64,000 nucleotides of DNA from Meconema thalassinum (taxonomy: Eukaryota; Arthropoda; Insecta; Orthoptera; Tettigoniidae), in NCBI GenBank assembly GCA_946902985.2, contig OX336399.1, positions 158,782,411-158,846,410 of the forward strand, given 5' to 3'. A model generated the notes under the pieces. It saw nothing but the letters and a program-made list of their open reading frames with translations. It made no database searches and was not told where the DNA came from. Positions 42,153 to 53,326 of this stretch are shown here, piece by piece; the stretch's first letter is position 1, and each line of letters begins with the position of its first letter. The translations under genes and the position numbers were made by a program.

Positions 42153-44516
42153 AGACCTCCTCGGCCTTTGTTCGCGGCCTCGCGAACGGAAAATAGAGTA
42201 GGTGTGTCGGTGTAGTGGTTCTTATTCTTATTCTTCTTGTCCCTCTTCTTCGTCTTCTTCTTATTATTCTTCTTCTTTTTCTTTGGTGTCGTGTAGATGT
42301 GCAGATGTCGTGTCGTCCTTCTGGTGGGTGATGTGAGTTTAGCGTGTGCTCAGAGAGGTTGGGTTTTGGGTGTGTACATATACATAGTTATTATTATCAT
42401 TATTATTCTCTTGATGTTATTGCTGTTGTAGAAAAACATAGATGTATGCATATTGGTGCCATGCAGGAAGGGAAAAAAAACATGATTGGACGAGTGGTTG
42501 CGTCGTCCGCCGCTGTGTGGAAAAAAAAATTGCTCCCTGCATGTACCTTGTGTCTATAAAGTATAGGCAAAGTATTGTATAAAAGATGGAAGAAAATAGA
42601 GAAACAGGTGCCCCAGGGTGTAAGTTAAAGTTATATATCAAGATAGATTTATTGTGTGGGGGTTAATGGGACACCTTTACAAATTTTAACGTTAGTAGAA
42701 AGAAATGAAAGAGACAAAAGCGTAATCAGTGTGCGTGCATGTATATGCATTGTTGAATGCGGAGTTACAATGTGAGCTATAGTGACATTTTCCAAAATTA
42801 TTACAGTGATATTAACAATGGTAATGATAACAATGGTGGTTGTGTTCATTAGAATGGCCATTAGTAATGGTCGTTTCACTTATGACATGATAATAATACT
42901 GCTAATGATAATAGTGATAAACATAGACATAATAAAATGTAACCATGTTTTGGGATTCAAAATATGTTTGTCCCTTGGCGTTCTTCATCTGCCATACCTT
43001 TCTCTGTTTATCTATATTCTATTTACATATATTGTCTTATGCGGCCGCTATGCTCTATAATCTATTTATGTACTATTTCGGCCGTTGTTCCACTGTGGTT
43101 TAGTGGTTATTCTGTTAGTCTATACTCTAATGGTCTTCCTGCCGTGAGTAGGAATTCCATCTTGATGATGAGGCACGGCACTTAGAAAATCTGTGCCGCC
43201 CCTGGTCATCGTATTATCACTCCGTTCCTCGAGCATTTTTGTGTTAGCGTCAACGGCTTTCAGCATCTCACGGCTGCTGACTGCCCTTGGGCGCTGGCGT
43301 CATCACTTTATTAGTGTGACTAGGCTGATGAGTATCGTGTATTTCTGTGCTAGAATGAGAGAGTGTGTTACATTTGTGTTGGAAAATATATATACAAAAG
43401 ACATGTGTACAATATGTTTTCATCTGCGGAACAAAATTCGTTAGTGGATATGCTGATGTCCCCGTTGAATTTTCGTAATCTGAAAGAGAACACATTGTCA
43501 TTATTACCTCGATGGTACAATGTTGCCATCGTACATTCATATACCTTTTGATCGCCATTGGCGCATGTAAATACTAATCTCCCTTTGTGCGCCTTATTCT
43601 ATTCTTAGCCTATGCCGGCTATAACATTATCTTAGCTTACTTATGTCTATTGTGTTCTTTTGAGTATTTGTGTGTCTCCTCAGTGTATACAGGTGTATAA
43701 GTGTGTATGTGTGTGATTGCGTTGCTGTTTAGCAAACGCTGCGCGCGGATATCCATTTCGTTTATATTTATATAGCTTATATTCGCTTTATTCGCCATTT
43801 TATATTTATTAATCGGTTGCCCAAGCCGCTGTGTGAGCCCGCCGCATTCCTCATTTAATATCTCTGGCCGCCCGTTGCGTTACCATTTAAGCTATGGAGA
43901 CCCGGTGTCGTCCATTTATGTGGGCACGGGTCCGAATGATCGCGTTCATTCCATACGCATTATTTATTATTCATTATTTATTATATATCATTTATTAAAT
44001 CATCTTCACCCCACTGTCCGGAATGAGGACTTGGCGTGCTCCAGGGTTGGTCCCGTTGAATCCTGAGGCACTTCTTCACTTCACGCGAATGGAAGACTAT
44101 CCTCTACGCCTCCGAGGATAGACCTAGCTTACATCTAACTATGGGTCTAGTCCTAAATGTGGTCGTCTCTAGGTTTGTCTCCTAAGTCTAATATTGAGCT
44201 GGCTAATTCTCCCATTAGACGTCAAAAGTCTCCCCTGCAGGTCTGGCTTCGACGACCGAAGTGCATAATGGGTGTAACGTTCTTTGTACCGGGGACAGGC
44301 TAGGTACTCCCAGGATTCCGAAGTTTGCCCGCACTGAGTCATCGGCGCTTCGACCTTACGTCCCTTTGTCATTAAACTGGGTCAGGATCCATCGCCGCCT
44401 TCTCCAGCTCTGTCCTCGTGTGGCGATCCTGCTCCCATCAATATACCTTTTTGTCACCATCTAGTGAGACCTCAGATTCCTTTGAGTAATGAAAAAATAA
44501 GTGTGATACTGTATAC
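42153..44516 (-). other. Gypsy 3' internal region, part 1, no ORF
   Basis: Between the HINE insertion and the 3' LTR. Pyrimidine-rich on the plus strand (TTCTTC runs near 42236-42285). No frame above about 90 codons and no envelope features (no signal peptide, furin site or fusion segment recognised). Confidence 0.4.
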
Positions 44517-46080
44517 AGTAGTGTTTAGTGTGATTTTTATCATATTTTCAATTTTGAAAAAAACAGGCTCATGAGATCACCTTTTGTCCGTGTGTGTGTG
44601 TGTGTGTGCGTGTGTATGTGTGTGTGTGTATATGAGCGGTGTGTGTCCCCCACTAATAAATTCTAAACGGCTGGAACGATTTCAATGAAACTCGGTAAGT
44701 TCATAGCAATATTCCGGGCGACCTCGACCGTGCCCTTCAAATTTTGTTACGTCTCACCTATCCACCATGGCGGCTGTGCGAAATATTTCACCAGCATTCA
44801 ATATCTCCGAAACTGTTACCGATATCACCCTGGAATTTATTACGGTGATAAAGGGAACTACTATAAGTTCACCTATGTGAATTTTCAAAAACTGGTAACT
44901 ACAAAACCAACATGGCGGCCACGCGAATTTGCGACTTTTAAATAGACGTTTCTCGGGATTTAACCAACCAAACGCAATTAAACTTGGTACAGTATATGTT
45001 TATAAACATTGTAATGCACCGACATCTAACTTGGTTCAATTCTTTACATAACCTCAAGATGGCGGATGAGCGAAATATTTTACCGGCATTCTATATCTCT
45101 GAAACTATTAGCTGTATCACCCTGAAATTTTGTACGGAGATAAAAGACACCACTGGAAGTTCATCTATAAGACTTTCAAAAAGCGGTTAACTACAAAACG
45201 AGCATGGCAGCCAAGCGAATTTGAACATTTTAAATAGACCTTTCTCGTGATTTAATGTTCCAAACGCAATGAAATCTGGTACAGGAAATGTTTATACACA
45301 TTGTAATGCACTGGTATCTAATTTAGTTCAATTGTTTACATAACATCAAGATGGCGGCTGTGCGAATTAAAAAATTAGGTTTTATTTCTTGTGTCGTAAT
45401 CAAGCGATCGAGGTGAAAGTTTGAATAATGAATCTACGCAATAATTTTCCTTTAATGGTACATGACTCTATGGCCTATACATTTAAAAATCCAACATGGC
45501 GACCATCCGAAATATTCAGACGACTCTGAATATCTACGAATCTATTATAGCAATCAAACTGAATTTTTTATTGTTCATAGGTGCTAGGAACTTAAGTTCA
45601 TCTATAGGACTTTAAATAACCTGGTGATCACAAATCCAACATGGCGGCGACGCGAATTATAAATATTCACATGGACGTTTCTCGCAATTTAACCATCCGA
45701 GTGCAGTGAAACTTGGTAGAGTAAATCCTAATACGAATGTTAATTCACTGGCATCTAATTCATTTCAATTATTTCCATAACCGCAAGATGGCAGCTGAGC
45801 GAAATTTCAAAATCTCCTTGATACTTCTTGTGTCCTAATCATGCGATTGAAGTTTGAATGCCACACGTACACAATAATCTTCATGTAACAGTACATAACT
45901 CTAGGACCTACATATATAAAATCCAACATGGCGACCATCCGAAATATTTAGTCGGTTCTCAATTTCTAGGAATCTAATTCAGCAATCAAACTGAAGTTTT
46001 GTTAGTAGATAGAGGCAATTAACAAAAGTAGGATATATGAAAATAGGCTGTATAGTTCTTCACGGAACTACTTGTTAGGT
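44517..46080 (-). mobile_element. HINE-like element copy E, inside the gypsy 3' region
   Basis: Full length in reverse: left CAGGCTCATGAGATCACC plus GT microsatellite (44590-44632) with a mutated terminal stem (ATATTTTCAATTTTGAAAA); right end ATAGTTCTTCACGGAACTAC then TTGT near 46075. Eight or more lines containing AAGATGGCGGC or AACATGGCG. It inserted into the retrotransposon, so HINE activity post-dates at least this gypsy family. Confidence 0.8.
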
Positions 46081-49000
46081 ATATTGTCGTGTACTGTGTA
46101 ATTAGGTAAAATTCTTAGTTTTTTGGGGCTGTAGAATCTTCGAAATGCAGTGACTCTTTTAGGCCCCTTATTGCCGTATCGGATCTCCAGCGCTGATGCC
46201 TTGTTACGTTTCTGGAGGTATTAGTAGGTTTATGGGGGTGACTGGTCCCTTATTATTAGGATCCGCGAGGGTGTTATTTGCTGAGTAGGGTTAAAGCGTG
46301 GTGGGAGAGGGCTGTGCATCTTTGGACTCCATGTGTATGGTCGCCAGGAGCCGGTGATGCTATTAGGATGTATTTAGTATGAGTGGATGGGGTGGGTTTT
46401 TCCAGGTGTCCAAAATTGAAAATATCATGCAGGTGTGATAGTAATACAACCCTTGGTGTGTGGACGGGATATCTCATGCAGTGAGATGGATATGAGGCGT
46501 GTCTGCTCTCACTTAAGGATAAGGCATGTGCTAGGGTATAATAAGTCTATGTCCCCTGCATGCGAGATTATTGAATAAAAAATTTGTTAGTATCAGTATG
46601 GCCTCATCTCTCTATATAGAGATGCGCATCGCCGCTTAATATTTGTTTCCGAATCACCTCTAATATTCAGGTGTAGACATGGTGGTCCAAGGTGTAGTAG
46701 ACCTTAATTTGAGAAGAGCATGAAGTCTACCAACCGCTATGTATAATTTTCAATGTAGTGTAGGTGTTTTTATGTGACTGTATGTCTGTGCTGGGTAGTG
46801 TTTTAGGTATTGGGGTGTATAGGAGGGAGGGTATGGGGATGTTAGCCCGTAGCTTGTACTATGGCCATCCTGATGGCATTATCCACCTCTACTCCTATTG
46901 TGGTGAGTCAGCCTCTCTTGGCCGTTATGTGTTTTCCTCCCGATCTTTGGGATTTACGCTTGCTGAGTTGAGATGCCATATAGCATCTAGTGTCTACCAA
47001 AATATTAATCCGTGTAACGCCCGTGGGCCTGTCATTCCTACGTCGTGTTAAATGTCTAACTCTGGGCACCGCCCTCTGGCTGTCCCTATGATCGCTAAGT
47101 GTGGTGACGCTGTGTCGTTCACGGTCTTATCTGGTCCCCTGTTTATAATGTGGGAGGGGGTAGTTATGCCTTAGGCCTATATGTCTGGTTTCAAATGTAG
47201 CCGTGTCTTTATGTGACTAACGTGTACTATCCTCTATGTCTGTGTTCATCTGAAAAATGTTTGCCCTATGGCGGGAGTTCGCCTGTCCGTCTGCGCGTGG
47301 GATGAATAGTTTTACAATGCCTGTTGTATGCTTAGGCCTTTTAATAGAAATTGGGGTGTGTTTTATCTGTGAGTGCCTCTGTGTCGCGATAATAAGCATG
47401 TGGCTTGCGAATATAAACTAGTATTGCATAATTGCCTGTAGTAGTTTTAGGAAAAAAAACAACCAAAAAAGAAATTATTAGAGGGGTGGTTTGTTCCTCC
47501 ATGGAATCTGTCTGTACCCGCCCTTAGTTAGTTTGTGTGTTCGCGTGTAATTGCCTGGCTGCCCCTAAGTGCTGGGCGCGTGTGGGAGGGAAGCGGCCGT
47601 GGCTTTAATTGGTGCGCGCTTGTATGTACTAAGTCGCCTGCCGGCTGGCTCTCTCGCCGGCGCGTGTTCTGTTATCGTAGCGGGCTTATCAAAGTCGCGT
47701 GTTCTACAATGTATGTGAAATGTTTTGGCAGAACCTAATGTTATACTGTTCTCATTTGCTGTGTCAATATCCGTGTTGTCCCTGTATGACTTCCTACTAT
47801 TGTTAGTGATCATGTCATCATGTTTGTGCTAGTTTGCTGGTGCAAAAATTTCTTCCGCCAACAGTGTGTGGCGTCATGTTGGAATTTGCTGTGTTTGCAA
47901 TGCGCTCAGCTCCTATGTTTTTGTTTACCGCTCTCTGTGTAACGAATGTCTTTAGCGACATGCCGGAAGAATAACAATTGTGTTGTCGCTTATTGCCCGT
48001 GTGCCAATATATGTTTGCATTATAAAAGGACAATGTGCTAACTTGTAACATTTCCGTTACGCAGCTTGTTTGGGAATTTGTTTCCGTGATTACTTCCCTT
48101 TGTGCCTTGATCTATTATTTTATGTGTCCGGGGTAATCTACATGTCCCTTGTATTGAATATCCACGATTTTCGGCCGTAGAGATGTGGTGTTACTTATTT
48201 TGTGTTAGCGTTTGTCTGTGCCCCTAATATTCCCCGTGTTTATGGAATATGTCTTCCCTGGTGTATTTTCGTGTGCCAGAGCGCGATTTTGCCCCAGGAT
48301 TTTCCGGGCTGTTCTGCCAGTCTTTCCTAATTTATTTACTCGCTATCATTGTGCCTGTTGTCTCCCTTTTTGGAGCGTATCTTGGCCTATTTCCGGGGCA
48401 TTTCTAAGTGTCCCGCACTGATTTGTCATACTGTCCAGTGTTGAAATGTGGTCTTCCCGTCCTTATCCAAAATGCGGACCCTAGATTGCGTATCACTATC
48501 GTGTGTGCCTGTGTGGCTTCTGGAATTGTAATACGAAACTAAGTGTCATTGGGTAACTGGTATTAGCCCCGTACACTCTACCAGAGTATGTAGACTGTCT
48601 ATTGTATCTGTGTTTACCTAGTGTGGGCGTTCCATGTACTCATGGACGTCCTTCGTATTCAGATTTCGGGCGCTATGGTACAAAAGAGTATTTTGTGGTC
48701 TTCGTTGAGGCCTGGTGTTCCCGGTACGTCCCCTATTGGTAGTCCCGGGGTCGCTAATGCCCTAAGTAGGTTGCTATAGCGAATACCATGGAACGGGCCT
48801 ACGCACCTGTATGACCCGTTTATGTCGTCTGTGTGAGTTTTGGCTGGCCCTGGTCTTAATTTGTGGGCGGAGTGTGGTTTTGAATCCCTAGTGAATGATT
48901 CTTGGCCAGCCGCAATGCTACTAGAGCTGTAGGCTGTCTCTGGTCACCCAGTGTGTCACGTATTCGCGCTGAGTGTGCAAAGTATTAGGTTACCTCATGT

Positions 49001-49609
49001 GATAACGCCTGCTGTTACTACCGTGTTTCCTGTCCGGCTGTTGACATTTGAAGTGCACAGCACTCACGTCGTAATCTTGCCACAAGTGGTGTGAGCGTTT
49101 TAAAATATGTTTTCTACAAGCCCCCCCCCCCCCCCCGTTTCTTTATAATTACCGTGCCTTATATTTTGGCCTTCCTGTTATGATGACGCTACCTATGTCA
49201 GATTTGTGTAGTGTAGCCTTTATGTCATCTGTGCCCGCTGTCTGTCCGTGTGGCATCTGGTGTTATGTATCGCATCTACGTGTCAGTGTCTCCGCCTGTG
49301 TAATTCATGTGTTTGTGTTCTCGTAGTTTTGTGTTTCAGGGCTTTCCTTTCTCTCTCTCTCTCTCTGTGCGTTCTCGTGTTAGTACATGTATTCCCTGTA
49401 TGTAAAAGAACCTCTCCGTGTTCATGTTTGTGTGGCTCAATCGTTCTTATGCTTGTATCTCCTGACCTCTGGTTGCATGTGTGGCAGCTAGGTGTCTGTG
49501 GCAGGTTCGTATCCTGGTGAGGTCCTCGGGGTTCGAGGGCTATCTCTTGGCTTTCTTGCCCTGTCTGCAAGTGGAGCCACTTCCTATCCTTTTTGCGGCG
49601 TTTCCGCCC
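46081..49609 (-). other. Gypsy 3' internal region, part 2, no ORF
   Basis: The minus strand keeps the A/C-rich, G/T-poor composition of the gag-pol ORFs to its right, but every frame is closed within about 100 codons. It could be a decayed extra gene or a natural noncoding spacer. C17 and (CT)n runs lie near 49118-49137 and 49350-49368. Confidence 0.45.
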
Positions 49610-49972
49610 TTATTTTTTGAGTGTTGTTTTTCGAGTGTGGTACGCCTTATTACGGCGGGCGTGTATAGTGTCCGTAATGAGTTTGTGTCCATGCCGCACG
49701 TTTAATATATAGTTTAGATCAGATTCCTTCCTGTAGAACTTGAAGGGACCTGTCCAAAGTGGTAGCAGGAACTTGGACACGTTCTTTTTGCGGGCGGAAT
49801 TGGAAACCATAACCAATTGCCCGGGCGTGTATTCCACGCTCTTGCGTTGACGATCGTACCGTTCTTTTTGTTTTTCTGTGCCTCGGTTATGTTCTTCCTT
49901 GCGTTCACGCGCGCTATCTGCAAATACTCTAACCGGGCCGCGTTGTCTGTGAGAGTGTCCTGGGGGATGCAT
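49610..49972 (-). CDS. Gypsy integrase C-terminal region (frame-shifted)
   Basis: Continues integrase after a frameshift near 49860 (A5 run). It contains KQKERYDRQRKSVEYTPGQL, VMVSNSARKKNVSKFLLPLW and TGPFKFYRKESDLNYILNV, the GPY/F-like C-terminal module of Ty3/gypsy integrases, then a basic tail and a stop. Only the part from about 49860 down belongs to integrase. Confidence 0.8.
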   Translation of the reverse strand: MHPPGHSHRQRGPVRVFADSARERKEEHNRGTEKQKERYDRQRKSVEYTPGQLVMVSNSARKKNVSKFLLPLWTGPFKFYRKESDLNYILNVRHGHKLITDTIHARRNKAYHTRKTTLKK

Positions 49973-50859
49973 ATATTGTCTATTGGACTTCTGGGCGTGT
50001 AGCCGTGCAACAGGAAGTGTGGAGAGTGTTTTATGGCTGTGGATATCGAAGTATTGTAACTGAATGTGATAGGCTGTAGATAATTATCCCAGTCTGTCCC
50101 TGTGTCCCCCGTGAATTTGGCTAGCGCTGTCCCGATAATTTTATTCATGCTTTCTGTGAGCACATTGGTCTGTGGAGAAAAACTCGTAGTTGTGTATGCC
50201 CTTATCCTTAGTATCTCCAGAAACTGTTGGAGTATTCTCGAGGTGAAAATAGTCCCTCTGTCGGATAATAGGGTTTGGAATAGTCCATATCGCGTGACTA
50301 TTTCAAATAGAAACTTCGCTATGCTATTCGTGTCTGCCTTGGGAATAGCCTTCGTAATCATGTACCGGGTACGATACTCTGTAGCCACAAGTATGTATTT
50401 ATTACCCTTTTCAGATGTGGAGATGGGGCCTTTAACATCTATCCCTATTCTGTGGAATAGTTCTCCTACTGGAATAGGGTTTAGTAATCCATGAGGTTTG
50501 CCAGGTCTTGTTTTAAATCGCTGGCATGTGTGACATGTCTTTACGAAGGTGTCTATGTCGCCCTTCATGTTTACCCAGTAATATTTGTCTCGGATTCTAT
50601 GGTATGTTTTATGCGCACCCAAATGTGCCCCTGCCATGGGACTATTATGGTGTCCGGTCATGATATTTTCTTTCAATGAGTCCGGAACCGCTATAGGTGC
50701 ATTATCGTGTATGGCTGTGGGTTTAAATTTCAGTACCCCGTCTTTGTCTAGGAAAAATCGCCTAGACAGCCGTGCTGTCTTGGAATCTTCCTTGTCCAAG
50801 TTTTCTAATGCCATTAGAATCTGTTTCAGATGTGGATCACGCTCTTGCTCTTGCTTCAT
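49714..50859 (-). CDS. Gypsy integrase (zinc finger and DDE core)
   Basis: 381 codons open. The N-terminal zinc-binding module has H79-x3-H83 and C109-x2-C112. The catalytic triad is D141 (GIDVKGP), D200 (LLSDRGT) and E236 (LTESMNK), with 35 residues between the last two, the D,D35E form. Inserts the cDNA into the genome. The usual NGxTER line is changed to NVLTES, but the Glu remains. The last ~40 codons are out of register, and the correct continuation is in the frame of 49610-49972. The link to RT upstream is broken by a frameshift near 50880 and a stop near 51048. Confidence 0.92.
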   Translation of the reverse strand: MKQEQERDPHLKQILMALENLDKEDSKTARLSRRFFLDKDGVLKFKPTAIHDNAPIAVPDSLKENIMTGHHNSPMAGAHLGAHKTYHRIRDKYYWVNMKGDIDTFVKTCHTCQRFKTRPGKPHGLLNPIPVGELFHRIGIDVKGPISTSEKGNKYILVATEYRTRYMITKAIPKADTNSIAKFLFEIVTRYGLFQTLLSDRGTIFTSRILQQFLEILRIRAYTTTSFSPQTNVLTESMNKIIGTALAKFTGDTGTDWDNYLQPITFSYNTSISTAIKHSPHFLLHGYTPRSPIDNICIPQDTLTDNAARLEYLQIARVNARKNITEAQKNKKNGTIVNARAWNTRPGNWLWFPIPPAKRTCPSSCYHFGQVPSSSTGRNLI

Positions 50860-51047
50860 GTTTACCAGCGTCAGGGCAAAGTCAGCATATCATCCCATTC
50901 CTGGTCCTTACTGTCATCTGGGGGGTCGGCTACTGGCAGCCTAGACAACCCATCTGCATCTAGGTGTGTAGCGCCCTTCTTGTGCTTGACCACGAAGTTA
51001 TATTCGTAAAGACGGAATATAAACCTATTGAGGCGCGAATTTGTGTT

Positions 51048-52232
51048 TTAGAATTTGTCCCAAAAAAACAGGCTCGCGTGGTCAGTCATTACCGTGAACT
51101 GGATACCATAGAGGTATACCCAGAAATAGTTCACTCCCCATGAAAATGCCAGCATTTCGCGTTCTGTGGCAGAGTATCTGGTTTCAACGGCCGTTAATTT
51201 TCTGCTGGCATAAGCCACTGGCCGTTTGCGCCCCTCAGTGTCTTCCTGTAATAGGGCGGCTCCCAGTCCATACTGGCTTGCGTCCACATGTAGAAATGTG
51301 GGCCTATCACTACGAAAGTGTTGCAGTAATGGCGGGGTGGTCAATAATTGTTTAAGTGTGTTAAAGGCATCTATGTGTTCTTGTGTGATGTGGAAGGGCG
51401 TCTTTTCGCGTGTGAGTTCTGTTAGGGTGTGGGCGATGTGTGCGAACCTATAGATGTACTTCCTGTAATAAGATGCCAGGCCCATGAAGCTACGCAATTG
51501 TTTCAGATTTGTAGGCATCTGGATGCCCGTTATTGCGTCTGTCTTCGCTGGGTCGGGGATAATCGCTTCTCTGTTAACAATATGGCCCAGGATATTAATC
51601 TGCTGCCTGGCGAATTGACACTTCGCAGGTTTAAGCCTTAAATTGGCCTCTCTAATCCTTGCGAAAGCCTCCTCCAAGTGTACGAGATGCTCGTCAAAGG
51701 TTTGGGAGAAGACTGTTATGTCGTCCACGTAGACGAGTACCGACCGCCACGTTAGCCCTGAAAATGCCTTATCCACTAGTTTTTGGAAGGTCTGGCTGGC
51801 GTTATGGAGGCCCATGGGCAACACTTTATAGGAGAAGAGGCCGTTTTCTGTAACGAACGCCAGCTTGTGCCTGTCCGGCTCATAAATAGGGATTGAATAG
51901 AAGCCACTGTAACAATCCATCGAGCTATACCTGTTGGCCCCACCGAGGGCATCCAAATAGGTGTCGGCCCGTGGTAGTGGATAGCTGTCATTTTCTATTA
52001 GTTTATTGAGCCTACGGTAATCTGTACAGAACCTATGGGAACCGTCCTTCTTCCTGGTCAGCAAGACCGGGGCACTGTAGTTCAAAATCACTGGTTCGAT
52101 TACCCCCGCTTCGAGCATCTCTTTAATTTGAGTATCGATAGTGTGTCTTTCCTTCTGACTCACCCTGAAGGGGGGCTGGTGGACTGGCCGGTCACTGGTG
52201 AGTGTGACATGATGTTCGATAAGATCTGTCAC
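51048..52232 (-). CDS. Gypsy reverse transcriptase and RNase H
   Basis: 394 codons open. RT fingers-palm: EAGVIEPVILNYSAPVLLTR, KKDGSHRFCTDYRRLN, SSMDCYSGFYSIPI (first catalytic Asp), LPMGLHNASQTFQ and the Y168-V-D-D box. Thumb: LRSFMGLASYYRKYI. RNase H: D317 in FLHVDAS, the TERE line at 356-359 and D384 in MTDHASL. It stops at WDKF, where homologues continue; the next bases read NTNSRLNRF, so the stop looks like a point lesion. The true start of pol lies further upstream (DRRLTELLENNRDIFAHSL in frame after a stop near 52300). Confidence 0.93.
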   Translation of the reverse strand: MTDLIEHHVTLTSDRPVHQPPFRVSQKERHTIDTQIKEMLEAGVIEPVILNYSAPVLLTRKKDGSHRFCTDYRRLNKLIENDSYPLPRADTYLDALGGANRYSSMDCYSGFYSIPIYEPDRHKLAFVTENGLFSYKVLPMGLHNASQTFQKLVDKAFSGLTWRSVLVYVDDITVFSQTFDEHLVHLEEAFARIREANLRLKPAKCQFARQQINILGHIVNREAIIPDPAKTDAITGIQMPTNLKQLRSFMGLASYYRKYIYRFAHIAHTLTELTREKTPFHITQEHIDAFNTLKQLLTTPPLLQHFRSDRPTFLHVDASQYGLGAALLQEDTEGRKRPVAYASRKLTAVETRYSATEREMLAFSWGVNYFWVYLYGIQFTVMTDHASLFFWDKF

Positions 52233-52409
52233 CGCGAGTTCTCTTAGCGAGTGGGCAAAGATATCTCTATTGTTTTCTAGGAGCTCTGTGAGCCTCCTAT
52301 CCTGTTATGGTGTTAGGTCCTGTCTGTGAGTGTGATTGAGTGTCTTATCTGTGTGTGTGCCTGTGTGTTTGTCGATTGTGTTCAGTGTAGAGGCCTGGTG
52401 CTTGTGGGT

Positions 52410-53054
52410 TTATCGCTCCGCTCGAATCCCATCTGTGTTCTTGGTGTATACCATGGGTTGTGTAGTGAGCCTCTGGTTATGCATTAAATGCATCTTGCCG
52501 CTAGCAAAATTTATGCTAGCTTCATACTTAGCGAGGAAATCCATGCCAATTATTGCTGACGCAGAAAGATGTTCTATCACGAACATGGGGTGTGTTGTTG
52601 CAAAATGGTCTAGCCTTATGTGTATGTGTGCCACTCCCGAGTTTTCTAGCGTCTGAGCATTGGCCGCTACCAGCCGGATGTCACCCGTGACACCGTGTAT
52701 CTGCCCTTCGGTGACGTGTTGGCTGTTTACGCAGCTTACCGCTGCACCTGTGTCAATAAGGACCTGCACTCTGTGCCCATTTATGCTGGCGTATATTGTC
52801 AATGCCGCTAATTTGTGTCCTTCCCCCTGTAGAGATGTGTTATAGAGTGTGTATGTTGTTGTTGTTGCTGCCTTAGTGTCCTTGTCCTTGTGTGCGTCAC
52901 TGTTTGTTCCCTGCGTTACATTTGTGCTGAAGAGGCATGGCGCTTGCCGCTCATCGTACTTGACACGCTTGGCCGCGCGACTCATTTCCTTGCTCGACTT
53001 CTTTGTCTCGCTCAGCGAAATGTGCTCAGTCTGTACATTGCATGCTCTCTTCAT
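52410..53054 (-). CDS. Gypsy aspartic protease
   Basis: 214 codons. A basic N-terminal half, then a retropepsin fold from about residue 80: VLIDTGAAVSCV with catalytic D101-T-G, and the later hydrophobic-Gly AIIGMDFLAKY line that ends retropepsins. Processes the polyprotein as a dimer. It lies between the OTU ORF and RT; the connection to RT is frame-shifted. The Met start may be artificial, since gypsy proteases are usually translated as part of a polyprotein. Confidence 0.88.
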   Translation of the reverse strand: MKRACNVQTEHISLSETKKSSKEMSRAAKRVKYDERQAPCLFSTNVTQGTNSDAHKDKDTKAATTTTYTLYNTSLQGEGHKLAALTIYASINGHRVQVLIDTGAAVSCVNSQHVTEGQIHGVTGDIRLVAANAQTLENSGVAHIHIRLDHFATTHPMFVIEHLSASAIIGMDFLAKYEASINFASGKMHLMHNQRLTTQPMVYTKNTDGIRAER

Positions 53055-53326
53055 TGTCCACGCTGTTAAAATACTCGAATTCTTGTGAGCGGTTAATGTG
53101 TCCTCACTTCCCAGTTTTGTGTGGGTGTGTTGTTCCTCTCCCCATCCTGTGAGGGTGTGTCTGCAAATCTAACCCTTCGTTTGCATGTATGACCCCGTTT
53201 CTTGTTCCAGGCGGTTGCGAGTTCGATTCCTGTCGCTGCCTCTCCTATGACAACTGTGTTCGTGTCCTGCGCCTGTGTAGGGTCACTTCCCGCCCCGTGT
53301 TGTGGTGTAGGGGGTATGTTTTCCCT

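Noticed and set aside
46081..49609. Envelope gene of the gypsy element
   Set aside because: No signal peptide, furin-like site, fusion peptide or terminal membrane helix; longest frame about 95 codons.
50102..50494. Plus-strand frames opposite gypsy integrase, RT and gag (also 51429-51641, 53971-54453, 54321-54792)
   Set aside because: Antisense shadows; the minus strand carries recognisable catalytic domains.
53208..53240. B-box-like GAGTTCGATTCCTG within gypsy
   Set aside because: No A box at tRNA spacing; lies in the gag-pol linker and is explained as coding sequence.
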